This document shows, piece after piece, positions 7,073 through 16,227 of a stretch of DNA of 45,070 bases; the stretch's first letter is position 1, and the number at the start of each line of letters is the position of its first letter. The DNA is from an uncultured Dehalococcoidia bacterium (GTDB lineage: Bacteria > Chloroflexota > Dehalococcoidia > Lucifugimonadales > UBA1127). Made by a program: the position numbers and the translations under genes. Below the pieces are notes generated by a model. It was not told where the DNA came from and made no database searches. It saw nothing but the letters and a program-made list of their open reading frames with translations. Location: contig CAJWXP010000016.1 in NCBI GenBank assembly GCA_913049785.1, positions 1-45,070 on the forward strand, in the 5' to 3' direction.

Positions 7073-9811
7073 ATGACCCTTCGTGATACCACGAAACAGA
7101 CTCAATGGGTCTACTCCTTCCAAGATGCAGATGGCGATCAGCGTAACCTCTTGGGAGGAAAAGGCGCTGGTTTAGCTGATATGACAGCCGTCGGTCTGCC
7201 TGTACCGCCGGGGTTCATCATCACTACAGAGGCCTGCAGGTCCTACTACGAGTCCGGCAAGACGATGCCCGATGAGATGTGGGCACAGACCCTGGAAGCT
7301 TTGCAGGAACTGGAGCACACTACCGGACGGTTCTTGGGCGCCCCCTCTGACCCACTACTGGTTTCCGTCCGCTCGGGCTCTCCGGTCTCTATGCCAGGCA
7401 TGATGGATACGGTGCTCAACCTGGGCCTGAACCAGAACGTGGTCGATGGCATCGCCCGGCGTTCCGGCAACCCTCGCTTCGCCTTTGACCTCTATCGACG
7501 CTTCATCCAGATGTTCGGTAACGTCGTCCTCGGAATCGGGTCGAAGCATTTTGACACCGTTCTGCAAGCGAACCAGGAGAAGGCTGGCGTCAAACTTCCA
7601 TCTGACCTGCCGCCAGAAGCGCTCCAGCTTGTAATCAATGAGTTCAAAGAAGTGGTAAAGCGGGAGACTGGCGAAGATTTTCCGGACACTCCCAAGTACC
7701 AGCTTGAACAGGCGATCAGGGCCGTGTTTGAGAGCTGGGACACGCGACGAGCTACGGACTACCGGAACTTCAACAAGATTCCCCATGACCTGTACACCGC
7801 CGTCAGCGTCGTTGCGATGGTGTTCGGCAACATGGACGACACAAGCGGCACCGGCGTGCTGTTCACCAGAGACCCATCCACCGGCGAGAAGAAGCTCTAC
7901 GGCGAGTATCTGGTGAACGCCCAGGGTGAAGACGTTGTTGCAGGCATTGCCACACCCCAGAAGATAGCCCACCTCCAGGTGCAGATGCCTGAGGTCTACA
8001 AACAGCTAGACCAGATGGCCATGCAGCTAGAGCAGCACTATCGTGACGCCCAGGACGTGGAGTTCACGGTGGAGCAGGGTACGCTCTACCTCTTGCAGAC
8101 ACGGAACGCTAAGCGCAGCGCCAAGTCAGCCATCAAGATGGCCGTAGATATGTATGAAGAGGGGCTCATCACTAAAGAAGAAGCTCTTATGCGTGTTGAA
8201 CCGGACCAGATATACCAACTCCTCCTCCCGCGGCTGGATGAGAGCGCCAAGCGGGCAGCAAAGGACGCTGGCAATCTGGTGACCGTGGGTCTGGGAGCAT
8301 CGCCCGGCGGGGCAACCGGCAAGGTGGTTTTCACTGCCGATGAAGCTGCGGAGCAGGGCAAGCGTGGCGTCAGCGTCATACTCGTCAGGCCGGAGACCAG
8401 CCCGGACGATGTCCATGGCTTGATTGCAGCCAAGGGTGTGCTTACCGCACGGGGCGGCGCTACCAGCCATGCGGCGGTGGTCGCTCGTGGGTTAGGCAAA
8501 CCCTGCGTCGCCGGAGCTGAAACAGTAGATGTACGACCGGATGAGGGCGTCTTCCACTGTGGCGAGATCACGATTCATGCAGGCGATGAGTTAAGCATCG
8601 ACGGCGCGACCGGCGAGGTATTCGTTGGAGGCATTGCTACGGTGGAACCGGCGGTGAAGGACGATGCAGACCTAGTCACGCTACTAGGCTGGGCCGACGA
8701 AATCCGACGACTGGGTGTCTGGGCCAACGCCGATTACCCACGAGACGCGGAGATGGCCGTCGCCTTTGGTGCAGAGGGTATAGGGCTCTGTAGGACAGAG
8801 CACATGTTCTTTGAGCCGGAACGCCTGGCCCTTGTACGGGAGATGATGCTTGCGGCCCATGCCACCATCGCCATCCAAGAGGGTGATGCGGCACAGGCAC
8901 GTTACATGAGCTCGTTAGCGGAGTTGGAAAAGCTCCAGATAAACGACTTTGAGGGAATATTCAGGGCAATGGCCGGGAAACCCGTCGTCATCCGCCTGCT
9001 TGACCCGCCCATGCATGAGTTCCTGCCTCCCTACGAAGAACTGCTTGCAGAAGTGATTGAGCTTCGCATAAAAGGAACGGACCCGACAGAGCTCCAGGAA
9101 AAGGAAAACCTACTGTCTGCCGTGAACGAAATGCGAGAGACGAACCCCATGATCGGCATGAGAGGTTGCCGCCTTGGTCTGGTGTACCCGGAGATCTACA
9201 TCATGCAGGTCCGGGCAATCATGACTGCAGCAACCCAGGTAGCTTCAGAGGGATTTGTGGTGCGTCCAGAGATCATGATCCCGCTGGTGAGCCATACCAA
9301 TGAGTTCCAATCGCTGCGAGATACGCTGGAAGGGACTATCCAGGAGTACAGGGCCGCCACCGGAAGCACACAGACGTACCGCATCGGCACCATGATCGAG
9401 CTACCCAGGGCTGCGTTGACCGCAGATCAGATAGCCAAGTCCGCGGAGTTCTTTAGCTTTGGCACCAATGACCTGACACAAAACACCTTTGGGTTCAGTC
9501 GCGACGATGTTGAAGCCAAGTTCCTCAAGCGATATGAGGAGGCGGGTATCTTGAAGGAAAACCCCTTCCAGGTAGTGGATGAGGACGGAGTTGGTCAGCT
9601 AATTCGGATGGCATGCGCTCTGGGTAGGGGCGCTCGACAGGACATTTCGCTGGGAGTCTGTGGCGAACATGGTGGAGACCCCAAGAGCATCGAGTTCTTC
9701 AACACCCTGCCCCTGGACTACGTGAGCTGCTCTCCCTATCGGGTGCCAGTCGCAAGGCTGGCCGCGGCCAGAGCAGAGTTGAAGCAGAACGCTGCCAAGG
9801 GCGGCGAGTAA
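7073..9811 (+). CDS. ppdK: Pyruvate, phosphate dikinase
   Basis: A 912-residue cytoplasmic enzyme that interconverts pyruvate + ATP + phosphate and phosphoenolpyruvate + AMP + pyrophosphate, linking glycolysis and gluconeogenesis. The order is the standard one: N-terminal ATP-grasp (LLGGKGAGLADM, SVRSGSPVSMPGMMDT), the swivelling phosphohistidine domain with H466 in GGATSHAAVVARGLGKP, then the PEP/pyruvate TIM barrel with GMRGCRLG, GTNDLTQNTFGFSRDD and catalytic C863 in SLGVCGEHGG. I chose ATG 7073 over GTG 7064 because AAGGTGG sits six bases upstream. Length fits bacterial and plant PPDK. A long structured leader precedes it. Confidence 0.97.
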   Translation: MTLRDTTKQTQWVYSFQDADGDQRNLLGGKGAGLADMTAVGLPVPPGFIITTEACRSYYESGKTMPDEMWAQTLEALQELEHTTGRFLGAPSDPLLVSVRSGSPVSMPGMMDTVLNLGLNQNVVDGIARRSGNPRFAFDLYRRFIQMFGNVVLGIGSKHFDTVLQANQEKAGVKLPSDLPPEALQLVINEFKEVVKRETGEDFPDTPKYQLEQAIRAVFESWDTRRATDYRNFNKIPHDLYTAVSVVAMVFGNMDDTSGTGVLFTRDPSTGEKKLYGEYLVNAQGEDVVAGIATPQKIAHLQVQMPEVYKQLDQMAMQLEQHYRDAQDVEFTVEQGTLYLLQTRNAKRSAKSAIKMAVDMYEEGLITKEEALMRVEPDQIYQLLLPRLDESAKRAAKDAGNLVTVGLGASPGGATGKVVFTADEAAEQGKRGVSVILVRPETSPDDVHGLIAAKGVLTARGGATSHAAVVARGLGKPCVAGAETVDVRPDEGVFHCGEITIHAGDELSIDGATGEVFVGGIATVEPAVKDDADLVTLLGWADEIRRLGVWANADYPRDAEMAVAFGAEGIGLCRTEHMFFEPERLALVREMMLAAHATIAIQEGDAAQARYMSSLAELEKLQINDFEGIFRAMAGKPVVIRLLDPPMHEFLPPYEELLAEVIELRIKGTDPTELQEKENLLSAVNEMRETNPMIGMRGCRLGLVYPEIYIMQVRAIMTAATQVASEGFVVRPEIMIPLVSHTNEFQSLRDTLEGTIQEYRAATGSTQTYRIGTMIELPRAALTADQIAKSAEFFSFGTNDLTQNTFGFSRDDVEAKFLKRYEEAGILKENPFQVVDEDGVGQLIRMACALGRGARQDISLGVCGEHGGDPKSIEFFNTLPLDYVSCSPYRVPVARLAAARAELKQNAAKGGE

Positions 9812-9865
9812 CGGCGGCTATCACCGCTGCCAACAGGTGACCCCGCCACAGGCTAAGACAAATCC

Positions 9866-10702
9866 TTACTTGTTCTCTTCGTCCTTGTCCTCTGACGACT
9901 CATCATCGTCTGATGTCCCAACGTCTTCTGACGGACTCTCGTCATCCTCGGTTTCTGGATCATTAGGGAACGGAGAGTCCTCTTCTTCGCCCAGATTCTC
10001 CTCAGCTTCACGCAGCATGTCAGCTACAGACTGGGGCTCTGGCGGCAACATGTTTTCCTTGTCGGCCTTACGGACGTGAGAAGGCGTTCCTCCAATGAAC
10101 GAGAACACCACTGAACCACCCATGACTACGCCGCCGATGAGCAGCAGAATCAAAGCGCGATTCTTAAGCCCGGAGAAGAATAAATCGCCAATCTGTATTC
10201 CTGTGTCAAATCCCTTTTCAATGAGAAGGACTTCCAGTCGGTCATCAGCGATTGCGATTCGATCTGTACGTTCCAGTTCTAGTTCGTCTTTTGCAAGCGA
10301 GTCATAGAGTGGCCCGCTGAAAACAAAGACTAGTGCAGAGGAGATGAACAACGCGCCAGCTGCCCAGCCTAGTTTTGTAATCCACTTGCGCCCGCCGGTG
10401 AATCCGATGATACCTAACAGCACCAGAGACATCAGGGGTAAGGCAATGGTCCACGATTGGGCACGATCGATATAGCCCCGCGTATCGTTGAAATCCTCCC
10501 GATCTTGGCTATAGTTCAAGGAGTTGGCGTCATAGATTAGGTCAAGCAGGTCGACTTCAGTCCAGTCCCATCCGTCTTGGATGGTCTCACGGATGGTGTC
10601 CAGCATTTCCAGGGAGTCAGGGTCTTGCTCCGTCAGTACCTCGCGGAGGTCGATCTCGTCGAAGGACCAGCCATTTTTGATGGTCATCCGCACGTCTTCC
10701 AA
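9866..10702 (-). CDS. C-terminal part of a frameshifted repeat-rich membrane protein
   Basis: A 278-residue frame from a TTG at 10702, but in-frame coding extends upstream to about 10753 (TEQDLLATIAGTEAGKV). It appears to be the second half of the gene whose first half ends at 10716. It has two short repeats of a dimension-like unit (MTIKNGWSFDEIDLREVL and TIRETIQDGWDWTEVDLLDL). Three membrane helices follow near 84-104, 114-135 and 188-210, then an extremely acidic, Ser-rich tail of about 50 residues (EDVGTSDDDESSEDKDEEN). No family recognised. Restoring one frame gives a product of about 706 residues. It is convergent with ppdK, 54 bp away. Confidence 0.65.
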   Translation of the reverse strand: MEDVRMTIKNGWSFDEIDLREVLTEQDPDSLEMLDTIRETIQDGWDWTEVDLLDLIYDANSLNYSQDREDFNDTRGYIDRAQSWTIALPLMSLVLLGIIGFTGGRKWITKLGWAAGALFISSALVFVFSGPLYDSLAKDELELERTDRIAIADDRLEVLLIEKGFDTGIQIGDLFFSGLKNRALILLLIGGVVMGGSVVFSFIGGTPSHVRKADKENMLPPEPQSVADMLREAEENLGEEEDSPFPNDPETEDDESPSEDVGTSDDDESSEDKDEENK

Positions 10703-10715
10703 AACCTTGCCAGCT

Positions 10716-11987
10716 TCAGTGCCAGCGATGGTCGCCAGAAGGTCCTGCTCCGTGAAAGCTCACGGTGGAGGGAAGCTGATCCGTGATGCTTTGGTCCAGA
10801 AAATCCAAAGGGTCTATTCCCAGTGCGCCTTTGAGCGATTCAACAGTCAGCCCCGGCACCGTACAGAGGAGCGTGGCGGGGTCTGCGTTGCCCAGGGCAA
10901 TCTGAATGACCTGGAATGATGTACATGCAGGGAGACTGTTCAACAGCGCCGTGTACTTCTGGTCTACGGTGGTTGTCAGAATCTCCACTGCGGCGCCTAT
11001 CCGGTCTCTCACCGGCACAAATATCGTGAACCCTTCGGTTTGGCTAGTCAGATACGGCACAATGCCGTCCACCATCGAGGCAGTCTGCTGATTCACCCAC
11101 GCCGGAGTGAGCGCAGCTTCCATAGCCTGACGGATTTCCTCTCGCGTTATGGTGACACCCAGAGGAAGCTCGACTCCATTGACGATGAACTCGTCCAGGG
11201 CAGGCTCAAGCACTTCGTCCAGGATGTATGGCTGAAGGTCTACCTGTTCCAATATCCGGTTGAACTCCTGCTGAGCAGCTGGCACCTGATCCTCGAGGGG
11301 AATCGTGAACGTGAAGGTATCGCTCCTCCCTATCAGGTACGGGCCAAGCTCATCAACCGCTTGCGACTGGAGGGACTGCATCAGCGATGGGGTGATTACC
11401 CGTGCCAGGGCACCTGACACTTCTTCAGCGGTAAGGGTGACGCCCAGTGCGATGTCCACTTCCGTGCCAAGTTTATCTTCGATAGCTTCAGGGATCGTTT
11501 CGTCAAAGAGGGCCGCATGCAGGTCGATACCGCTGACAAGGTCTCGAATGACCTGGAGCGCTACATCAGCCCTGCCAGCCAGGTCCACTGAGAGCGATAA
11601 GGTGTCCGCCTCACCCGTCAGATAAGGGACAGCGTCATCAATTGCAAGCTCTACTTCGCGCTGTATCCAGTCGGGCGGGAGCGTTGCCTGGATTCCTTCG
11701 ACGATCTCCGCCGTCGTCAGGTTCACGCCCAGGGGCAGACCGCCCGCTTCTTCTATCTCTTGGTCGATTGCTACGGTAAGGGCATCTGAGTAAAGGAAGT
11801 TGTAGATGTCTGCCTCTACCAACTGATCCTTGTAGAACTGCTCCTCAAGAAATGTGTCGTTCACACGTAAAGACAGCAGCGTGACTACCAGAAGGGGAAT
11901 CATGAGGATGCCTAATACAACCGCGATGAGCCTTCTAATCCAGATCATAACGGCCCTTACTGCTACGGATTTGAACGATTGCGCCAT
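10716..11987 (-). CDS. N-terminal part of a membrane protein with three tandem extracytoplasmic repeats
   Basis: A 423-residue frame with a Lys/Arg-flanked membrane helix near 14-42, followed by an outward-facing region built from three copies of an ~90-residue unit starting near 84, 179 and 274. Each copy begins LPLGVNLT, IALGVTLT or LPLGVTIT, continues with an acidic helix (TxEEI...), then ...VPYLTG/ELGPYLIG/VPYLTS, and ends in a beta-rich phrase such as DTFTFTIPLEDQV. The last 12 residues (HGAGPSGDHRWH) are out of frame with the following conserved sequence. Shifting by one base at about 10754 after TTT joins it to the next frame. I do not recognise the family; a cell-surface or envelope role is inference. 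Confidence 0.7.
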   Translation of the reverse strand: MAQSFKSVAVRAVMIWIRRLIAVVLGILMIPLLVVTLLSLRVNDTFLEEQFYKDQLVEADIYNFLYSDALTVAIDQEIEEAGGLPLGVNLTTAEIVEGIQATLPPDWIQREVELAIDDAVPYLTGEADTLSLSVDLAGRADVALQVIRDLVSGIDLHAALFDETIPEAIEDKLGTEVDIALGVTLTAEEVSGALARVITPSLMQSLQSQAVDELGPYLIGRSDTFTFTIPLEDQVPAAQQEFNRILEQVDLQPYILDEVLEPALDEFIVNGVELPLGVTITREEIRQAMEAALTPAWVNQQTASMVDGIVPYLTSQTEGFTIFVPVRDRIGAAVEILTTTVDQKYTALLNSLPACTSFQVIQIALGNADPATLLCTVPGLTVESLKGALGIDPLDFLDQSITDQLPSTVSFHGAGPSGDHRWH

Positions 11988-12144
11988 TCTAGGGAGCGGT
12001 TAGCGCACCGTCAAGGTGAGTTGCGCTCAAGGTATACAACGAAAGTGGGACTGACAAGGTCGCAGCTCTCTCTGGCTCAAGGCTCCTCATCCCCTGTGGT
12101 GTAGCTCGTGTAGAATGAAAGACGAGTGAAAAGAAGAGGTATTG

Positions 12145-14664
12145 GTGGAAACGATAGGTTCTGACCCAACTGAAGAAACATCACCTGCCCTACTACTGCC
12201 GATAACGCTGAGCGCTAGGTCGTTGGAGTTGCTGGAATTCCCTGCTGTGCTGGCCCAGCTTGGAGGGCATGCGTCCTTCGCCCTGGGTAGGGAGGCCGCC
12301 CTTGCGTTGACGCCATCGTCGAACCATGACGATGTCTCTCGCAGGCAGCAGGAGACGGCAGAAGCGCGACTCTTCATCGAGGGCAGCGGGATCATGGATG
12401 TTGGCGAGGCGTCGGACGTGCGACTTGAGGCCCATCGCGCGGCCAAAGAAGGAATCCTCACGGGCCTGGAGTTGCGAGCGGTCGCTGAGACGCTACGAGC
12501 CGGGCGTATGGCGCGGAGCACGTTCACCAATCGTAAGAAGGACTGCCCTGCGTTGGCTGAGGTAGCGGGGCAGATACCGAACCTGGAAGTACAGGAAACC
12601 AATATCGCCAGGTCTATAGGCAGAAGTGGAGAGGTTGAGGACGCAGCGTCACCCTTGTTGAGAGAGCTCAGGTCGCAAGCGCGTGTCGCCTACGGCAGGT
12701 TGGAGGAGACGCTCCAGAGAATGATCCGTTCTGACCGCGACCGGAACGTCCTACAGGAGCCGCTCATCACAGAACGGAACGGCCGATTGGTCGTGCCCGT
12801 GAAGGTGGAAATGCGTAGCCGGATGCCGGGCCTGGTGCACGATGTCTCAGGCAGCGGAGAGACCATCTTTGTAGAGCCTCTGGCGGCAGTGACCCTGGGG
12901 AACGAGTGGCGTGAACTGAAGTTCGCTGAAAAGAGGGAAGAGGATCGCATCCTCAGGGCACTCTCCACAAGCATCGGAGATTACGCCGATGAGGTGGGGT
13001 TGACCCTGGACCTGCTTGCTCAGTTGGATGTAGCTTTGGCCAAGGGTCGATACGCAATGAGACTGAACGCTGTGCCTGCGGCCACTGCCGAGCCTGGCTC
13101 GCATGACATCCGGTTGGTGGCGGCTCGACATCCGTTGCTGAGGGGCGCTGTGGTGCCGATGTCCCTGGAGCTTGGATCGGCATCAAGGCAAGAGACATCG
13201 GACGACGAATCCCCAGCCTCCCCGAGAACAATACTGTTGATCACGGGCCCCAACGGCGGCGGAAAGACGGTCACGCTCAAAACGTTGGGGCTGTTGGCAC
13301 TCATGCACCAGACCGGCCTCCAAATCCCTGCCTCCGAGGGCACGGTGCTGCCCATCTTCGATCGGGTATACGCGGACATCGGCGATCAGCAGAGCATCGA
13401 GCAATCGCTGTCTACCTTCACTTCTCATATGGCCAACGTGAAGTCGATTCTGTCCGAGGCCACCTCACGTTCACTGGTGCTCATGGACGAGTTGGGCACC
13501 AGCACCGACCCGGAGGAGGGGGCGGCCCTTGCAGAAGCTGTACTTCACAGCCTGCTTGAGGTGGGAGTGACCACCGTGGCTACTACCCACCTGCGACGCG
13601 TTGCCGCCTACGTGCAGGATACGGACGGGATGATAAACGCCAGTGTGGAGTTGGACCCGGATACCTTTGAACCCACCTATGGCCTCACAGTCGGCCTGCC
13701 GGGTAGGAGTTACGCCCTGACCATCGCAGCCAGAGCCGGGTTGCCGCCAGAGGTGGTGGAGCGGGCACAGTCCATGCTATCGCCGGAACACCGGCGAGTG
13801 GATGAGTTGCTTGCAGAGGTGGTAGAGGAACGGCAGGCCGCGGCGGACAAACTTGCAGAGGGCGAGGTCGTCCTTGCCCAGGCCCAGGAGCTTCGACGGG
13901 AAGCAGAAGAGGAGCTTGAGCGTTTGCGCGCGTTGGAGGTGGAACAACTTGAGACCTCCAGGCATGACCTCCAGGCCCAGGCTCAGGACTTGATGGGGAA
14001 GCTACAAGCTGCTGGGAGAGTGCTTCAGAACACACCAACAGCCCCTACCGTTGAGGCGGTTGAGGAGATTCAGCAAGCAGTGGCCTCTGTGCAGAACGTG
14101 CGTAAGCAATTACGGACGCGTTCCTGGCGGCCCAAGCGTGCAGACCGGGCGGCGTGGCTGCAGAACCTTGCGGCGGGAGACTTGGTCCGTGTGCAGGGGT
14201 TCCCCGGCGTGGCGCAGGTTATTGCCGAGCCTGATGGTCGGGGGATGGTCGAGGTGGCGGTGGGTTCCCTGCGGGCGCAGGTGCCTTTGGAGCATGTGCT
14301 CCATCGTGACCCCGGAGTTGCTTCGACGATACCGACTCCCGCTCGACGGAAGCCCAAACCTCGGGTCTCGCCTGCACCGGAGGTGGTCGATGCCTCGCTG
14401 ACCAATGCTGAATCCCTCACCATCCCGACAGCAGAGTTAGACCTGAGGGGGATGCGTGTGGAAGAGGCCTTGGGCCAGCTTGAGGCGTTCCTGGACAAAG
14501 CCCTGTTGGATGGCGCATCTCATGTACGGATCATCCATGGAATGGGGACGGGTGCGCTACGTTCGGCCGTTCGTGAGCGATTGGAATCCCATGACGTAGT
14601 AAACCGATGGGCGCCCGAAGAGGGCCGTACCGCCGATGGTGCAACCATTGCTGACCTGACCTAG
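12145..14664 (+). CDS. mutS2: Endonuclease MutS2 (Smr-domain MutS homologue)
   Basis: An 839-residue DNA-structure-binding ATPase, reported in other bacteria to suppress homologous recombination and to act on collided ribosomes. The N-terminus ARSLELLEFPAVLAQLGGHA is typical. Walker A is ITGPNGGGKT at 366-375, with the MutS phrases SIEQSLSTFTSHM and VLMDELGTSTDPEEGAALA after it. A long Glu/Gln-rich coiled coil spans about 540-660. The Smr nuclease domain starts at DLRGMRVEEAL (766) and contains HVRIIHGMGTGALR. GTG 12145 is preferred: AGAGG lies five bases upstream, while the in-frame TTG at 12142 is too close. A TAGAAT at 12111-12116 could be its -10. Confidence 0.95.
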   Translation: METIGSDPTEETSPALLLPITLSARSLELLEFPAVLAQLGGHASFALGREAALALTPSSNHDDVSRRQQETAEARLFIEGSGIMDVGEASDVRLEAHRAAKEGILTGLELRAVAETLRAGRMARSTFTNRKKDCPALAEVAGQIPNLEVQETNIARSIGRSGEVEDAASPLLRELRSQARVAYGRLEETLQRMIRSDRDRNVLQEPLITERNGRLVVPVKVEMRSRMPGLVHDVSGSGETIFVEPLAAVTLGNEWRELKFAEKREEDRILRALSTSIGDYADEVGLTLDLLAQLDVALAKGRYAMRLNAVPAATAEPGSHDIRLVAARHPLLRGAVVPMSLELGSASRQETSDDESPASPRTILLITGPNGGGKTVTLKTLGLLALMHQTGLQIPASEGTVLPIFDRVYADIGDQQSIEQSLSTFTSHMANVKSILSEATSRSLVLMDELGTSTDPEEGAALAEAVLHSLLEVGVTTVATTHLRRVAAYVQDTDGMINASVELDPDTFEPTYGLTVGLPGRSYALTIAARAGLPPEVVERAQSMLSPEHRRVDELLAEVVEERQAAADKLAEGEVVLAQAQELRREAEEELERLRALEVEQLETSRHDLQAQAQDLMGKLQAAGRVLQNTPTAPTVEAVEEIQQAVASVQNVRKQLRTRSWRPKRADRAAWLQNLAAGDLVRVQGFPGVAQVIAEPDGRGMVEVAVGSLRAQVPLEHVLHRDPGVASTIPTPARRKPKPRVSPAPEVVDASLTNAESLTIPTAELDLRGMRVEEALGQLEAFLDKALLDGASHVRIIHGMGTGALRSAVRERLESHDVVNRWAPEEGRTADGATIADLT

Positions 14665-14999
14665 CGTGATAGAGCCGCGTTCTTTGACGGTCTGGCAGCG
14701 TCTGCGTTGGCCTGCTGTAGCTGCTCTACAATGAACCGGTAGCCCACGCCTGTCTCTGTACGGATGTACCTTGGATTGCTGGAATCGTCCTGCAGATTGT
14801 GTCGAAGCCTGTTAACGAACACCCGTAGGTAATCCACTTCCTCGCCGTACTCGATACCCCACACTTGTTGCAACAGCATCTTGTGGGTCATTACTTTGCC
14901 CTTGTGCGTGACCAACTCGCTGAGCAGGCTGTACTCAGTGGGCGTCATCTTCACTTCTTTACCGGCCACAGTGACGAATCTGAGGGCGAAGTTGATCAT
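14661..14999 (-). CDS. Stand-alone OmpR/PhoB-type winged-helix DNA-binding protein (receiver domain lost)
   Basis: A 112-residue protein consisting of the C-terminal effector domain of a response regulator. Family features are EVKMTPTEYSLLSELV, the recognition-helix region HKMLLQQVWG, and the wing YIRTETGVGYRF. No receiver domain or phospho-Asp is present in any frame upstream. The in-frame extension to 15119 includes the usual inter-domain linker (LEPVFESGDF), so the gene probably descends from a full response regulator that lost its N-terminus. ATG 14999 has GGAG five bases upstream; a GTG at 15119 would start inside a large hairpin. It overlaps the mutS2 stop by 4 bp, convergently. Confidence 0.7.
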   Translation of the reverse strand: MINFALRFVTVAGKEVKMTPTEYSLLSELVTHKGKVMTHKMLLQQVWGIEYGEEVDYLRVFVNRLRHNLQDDSSNPRYIRTETGVGYRFIVEQLQQANADAARPSKNAALSR

Positions 15000-15115
15000 A
15001 AAATCTCCACTCTCAAAGACGGGCTCCAGGGCGGAGAGATTCTTGAAACGCCACCGGAGCCCAAGCCTGAACCCGCTATCGCATAGCATTGACCTATAAG
15101 CGAGCAATAGCAGTT

Positions 15116-15157
15116 GCACTGGAGCAGGGGCCCCGTTCAGGGCCCCTGCTCCAGTGC
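15116..15157. repeat. 18-bp perfect inverted repeat (strong hairpin)
   Basis: Two perfectly complementary 18-base arms (15116-15133 and 15140-15157) flank the loop CGTTCA. The arms begin GCACTGGAGCAG and end at GGGCCC. Neither side carries a T-tract, so it is not a canonical intrinsic terminator. It lies between the divergent winged-helix gene and the decayed hemA gene. It could act as a protein-binding site or RNA stabiliser, or be a remnant of a small mobile element. Confidence 0.85.
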
Positions 15158-15208
15158 TTCAAAAAGATCCACTCGGTGCAACAACACACTGCAGTCAGAG
15201 AGGTAATC

Positions 15209-16224
15209 GTGATACAGCAAACCGTTACAGAATCACCCTCACTTCAAAACAGGTCGACACCTTTGCCTTGCTGTCAGTGGGCTTGAACCACCAGACAGCA
15301 TCTGAGGACCTTAGGGTCGGCCTGGCTGTGAGCCCGCACCAAGTTGAATAGGCGCTGTTGGCCCCTAAAGGATCGCTGAGCAATGGCGTCATCCTCTCAA
15401 CGGATAATCGCACCGAGTTGTACTTCCAATCATCCTCAGTAGAGGAGGGCGTAAACGGCGCCGTTGATTTCCTGAGCAGCTACAGTTGTATAGAGCCCGA
15501 AGAGGTATTCCCACACCTATACATTAATGAGGCCAAAGATGCATACCAGCACCTCATTGACGTTGCAGGTGGCCGAGATTCCAAGGCACCTGGAGAGGCC
15601 GGGATACTCCCTCAGATGCAAGAGGCGCTTCAGGCTTCCAACCGACTGGGTCTTTGCCCTGGGCCTTTGGAGCGTGTGTTCCACACCGCAATGAAGGCTG
15701 GTGAAAGCGCTAGAATAAAGACCTTAATCAGTCGAAATGCAGGGTTCGTTAGCGATACGGCGGTGGACCTGGCCAAGACGGTGTTCCCTGACCTGCATGG
15801 GCTGCGTGGATTGGTTATCGGGGTCGGCGACGCGGGAAGATCAGCCGCTCAAGCGTTGAAGGGCGAGGGTCTGCTGGAGCTTCTGATTGCCAACCGCACC
15901 TTCGGCAAAGCGACACAGGTGGCGTCAGAGATTGGTGGCGTACCAGTGCCGATCGGGCGAATCGGAAGCGTCATTGGTGGCGTTGACGTGGTGATTGCTG
16001 CTACTAGCAGGACGACATACGTCCTCTCACCAGAAATGATCGAAGACGCCAGAAGATCCGCCCACGGGCCGATGGTCATCATTGATGTAGCGGAGCCCAA
16101 CGCCGTTGACCCGGAAGTCGGATTATTACCGGGTGTGACCTTCTATTCCACTTCAGACATTGAGGCCGCTGCAATTGCAGAGATGGAAACTCAAGAAGCG
16201 GAGACGGCGGATGTTAGCCACTAG
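15209..16224 (+). pseudogene. hemA: Decayed glutamyl-tRNA reductase (hemA) copy
   Basis: The translation follows glutamyl-tRNA reductase, the first enzyme of C5 tetrapyrrole synthesis: LLSVGLNHQTASEDLRVGL at the N-terminus, HLYINEAKDAYQHL, then the NADPH domain LRGLVIGVGDAGRSAAQAL and IANRTFGKATQVASEI. There are several lesions. A GTG at 15209 with AGAGAGG five bases upstream looks like the original start, but the frame must shift near 15250-15265. TAG at 15349-15351 interrupts the next part. The catalytic Cys of the motif STCNRTE is Asp here (STDNRTE, codon 15403-15405). The C-terminal dimerisation domain is missing. An intact stretch from about 15358 encodes up to 288 residues. It cannot be a normal reductase; a functional copy is presumably elsewhere. 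Confidence 0.8.
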
Positions 16225-16227
16225 GCT

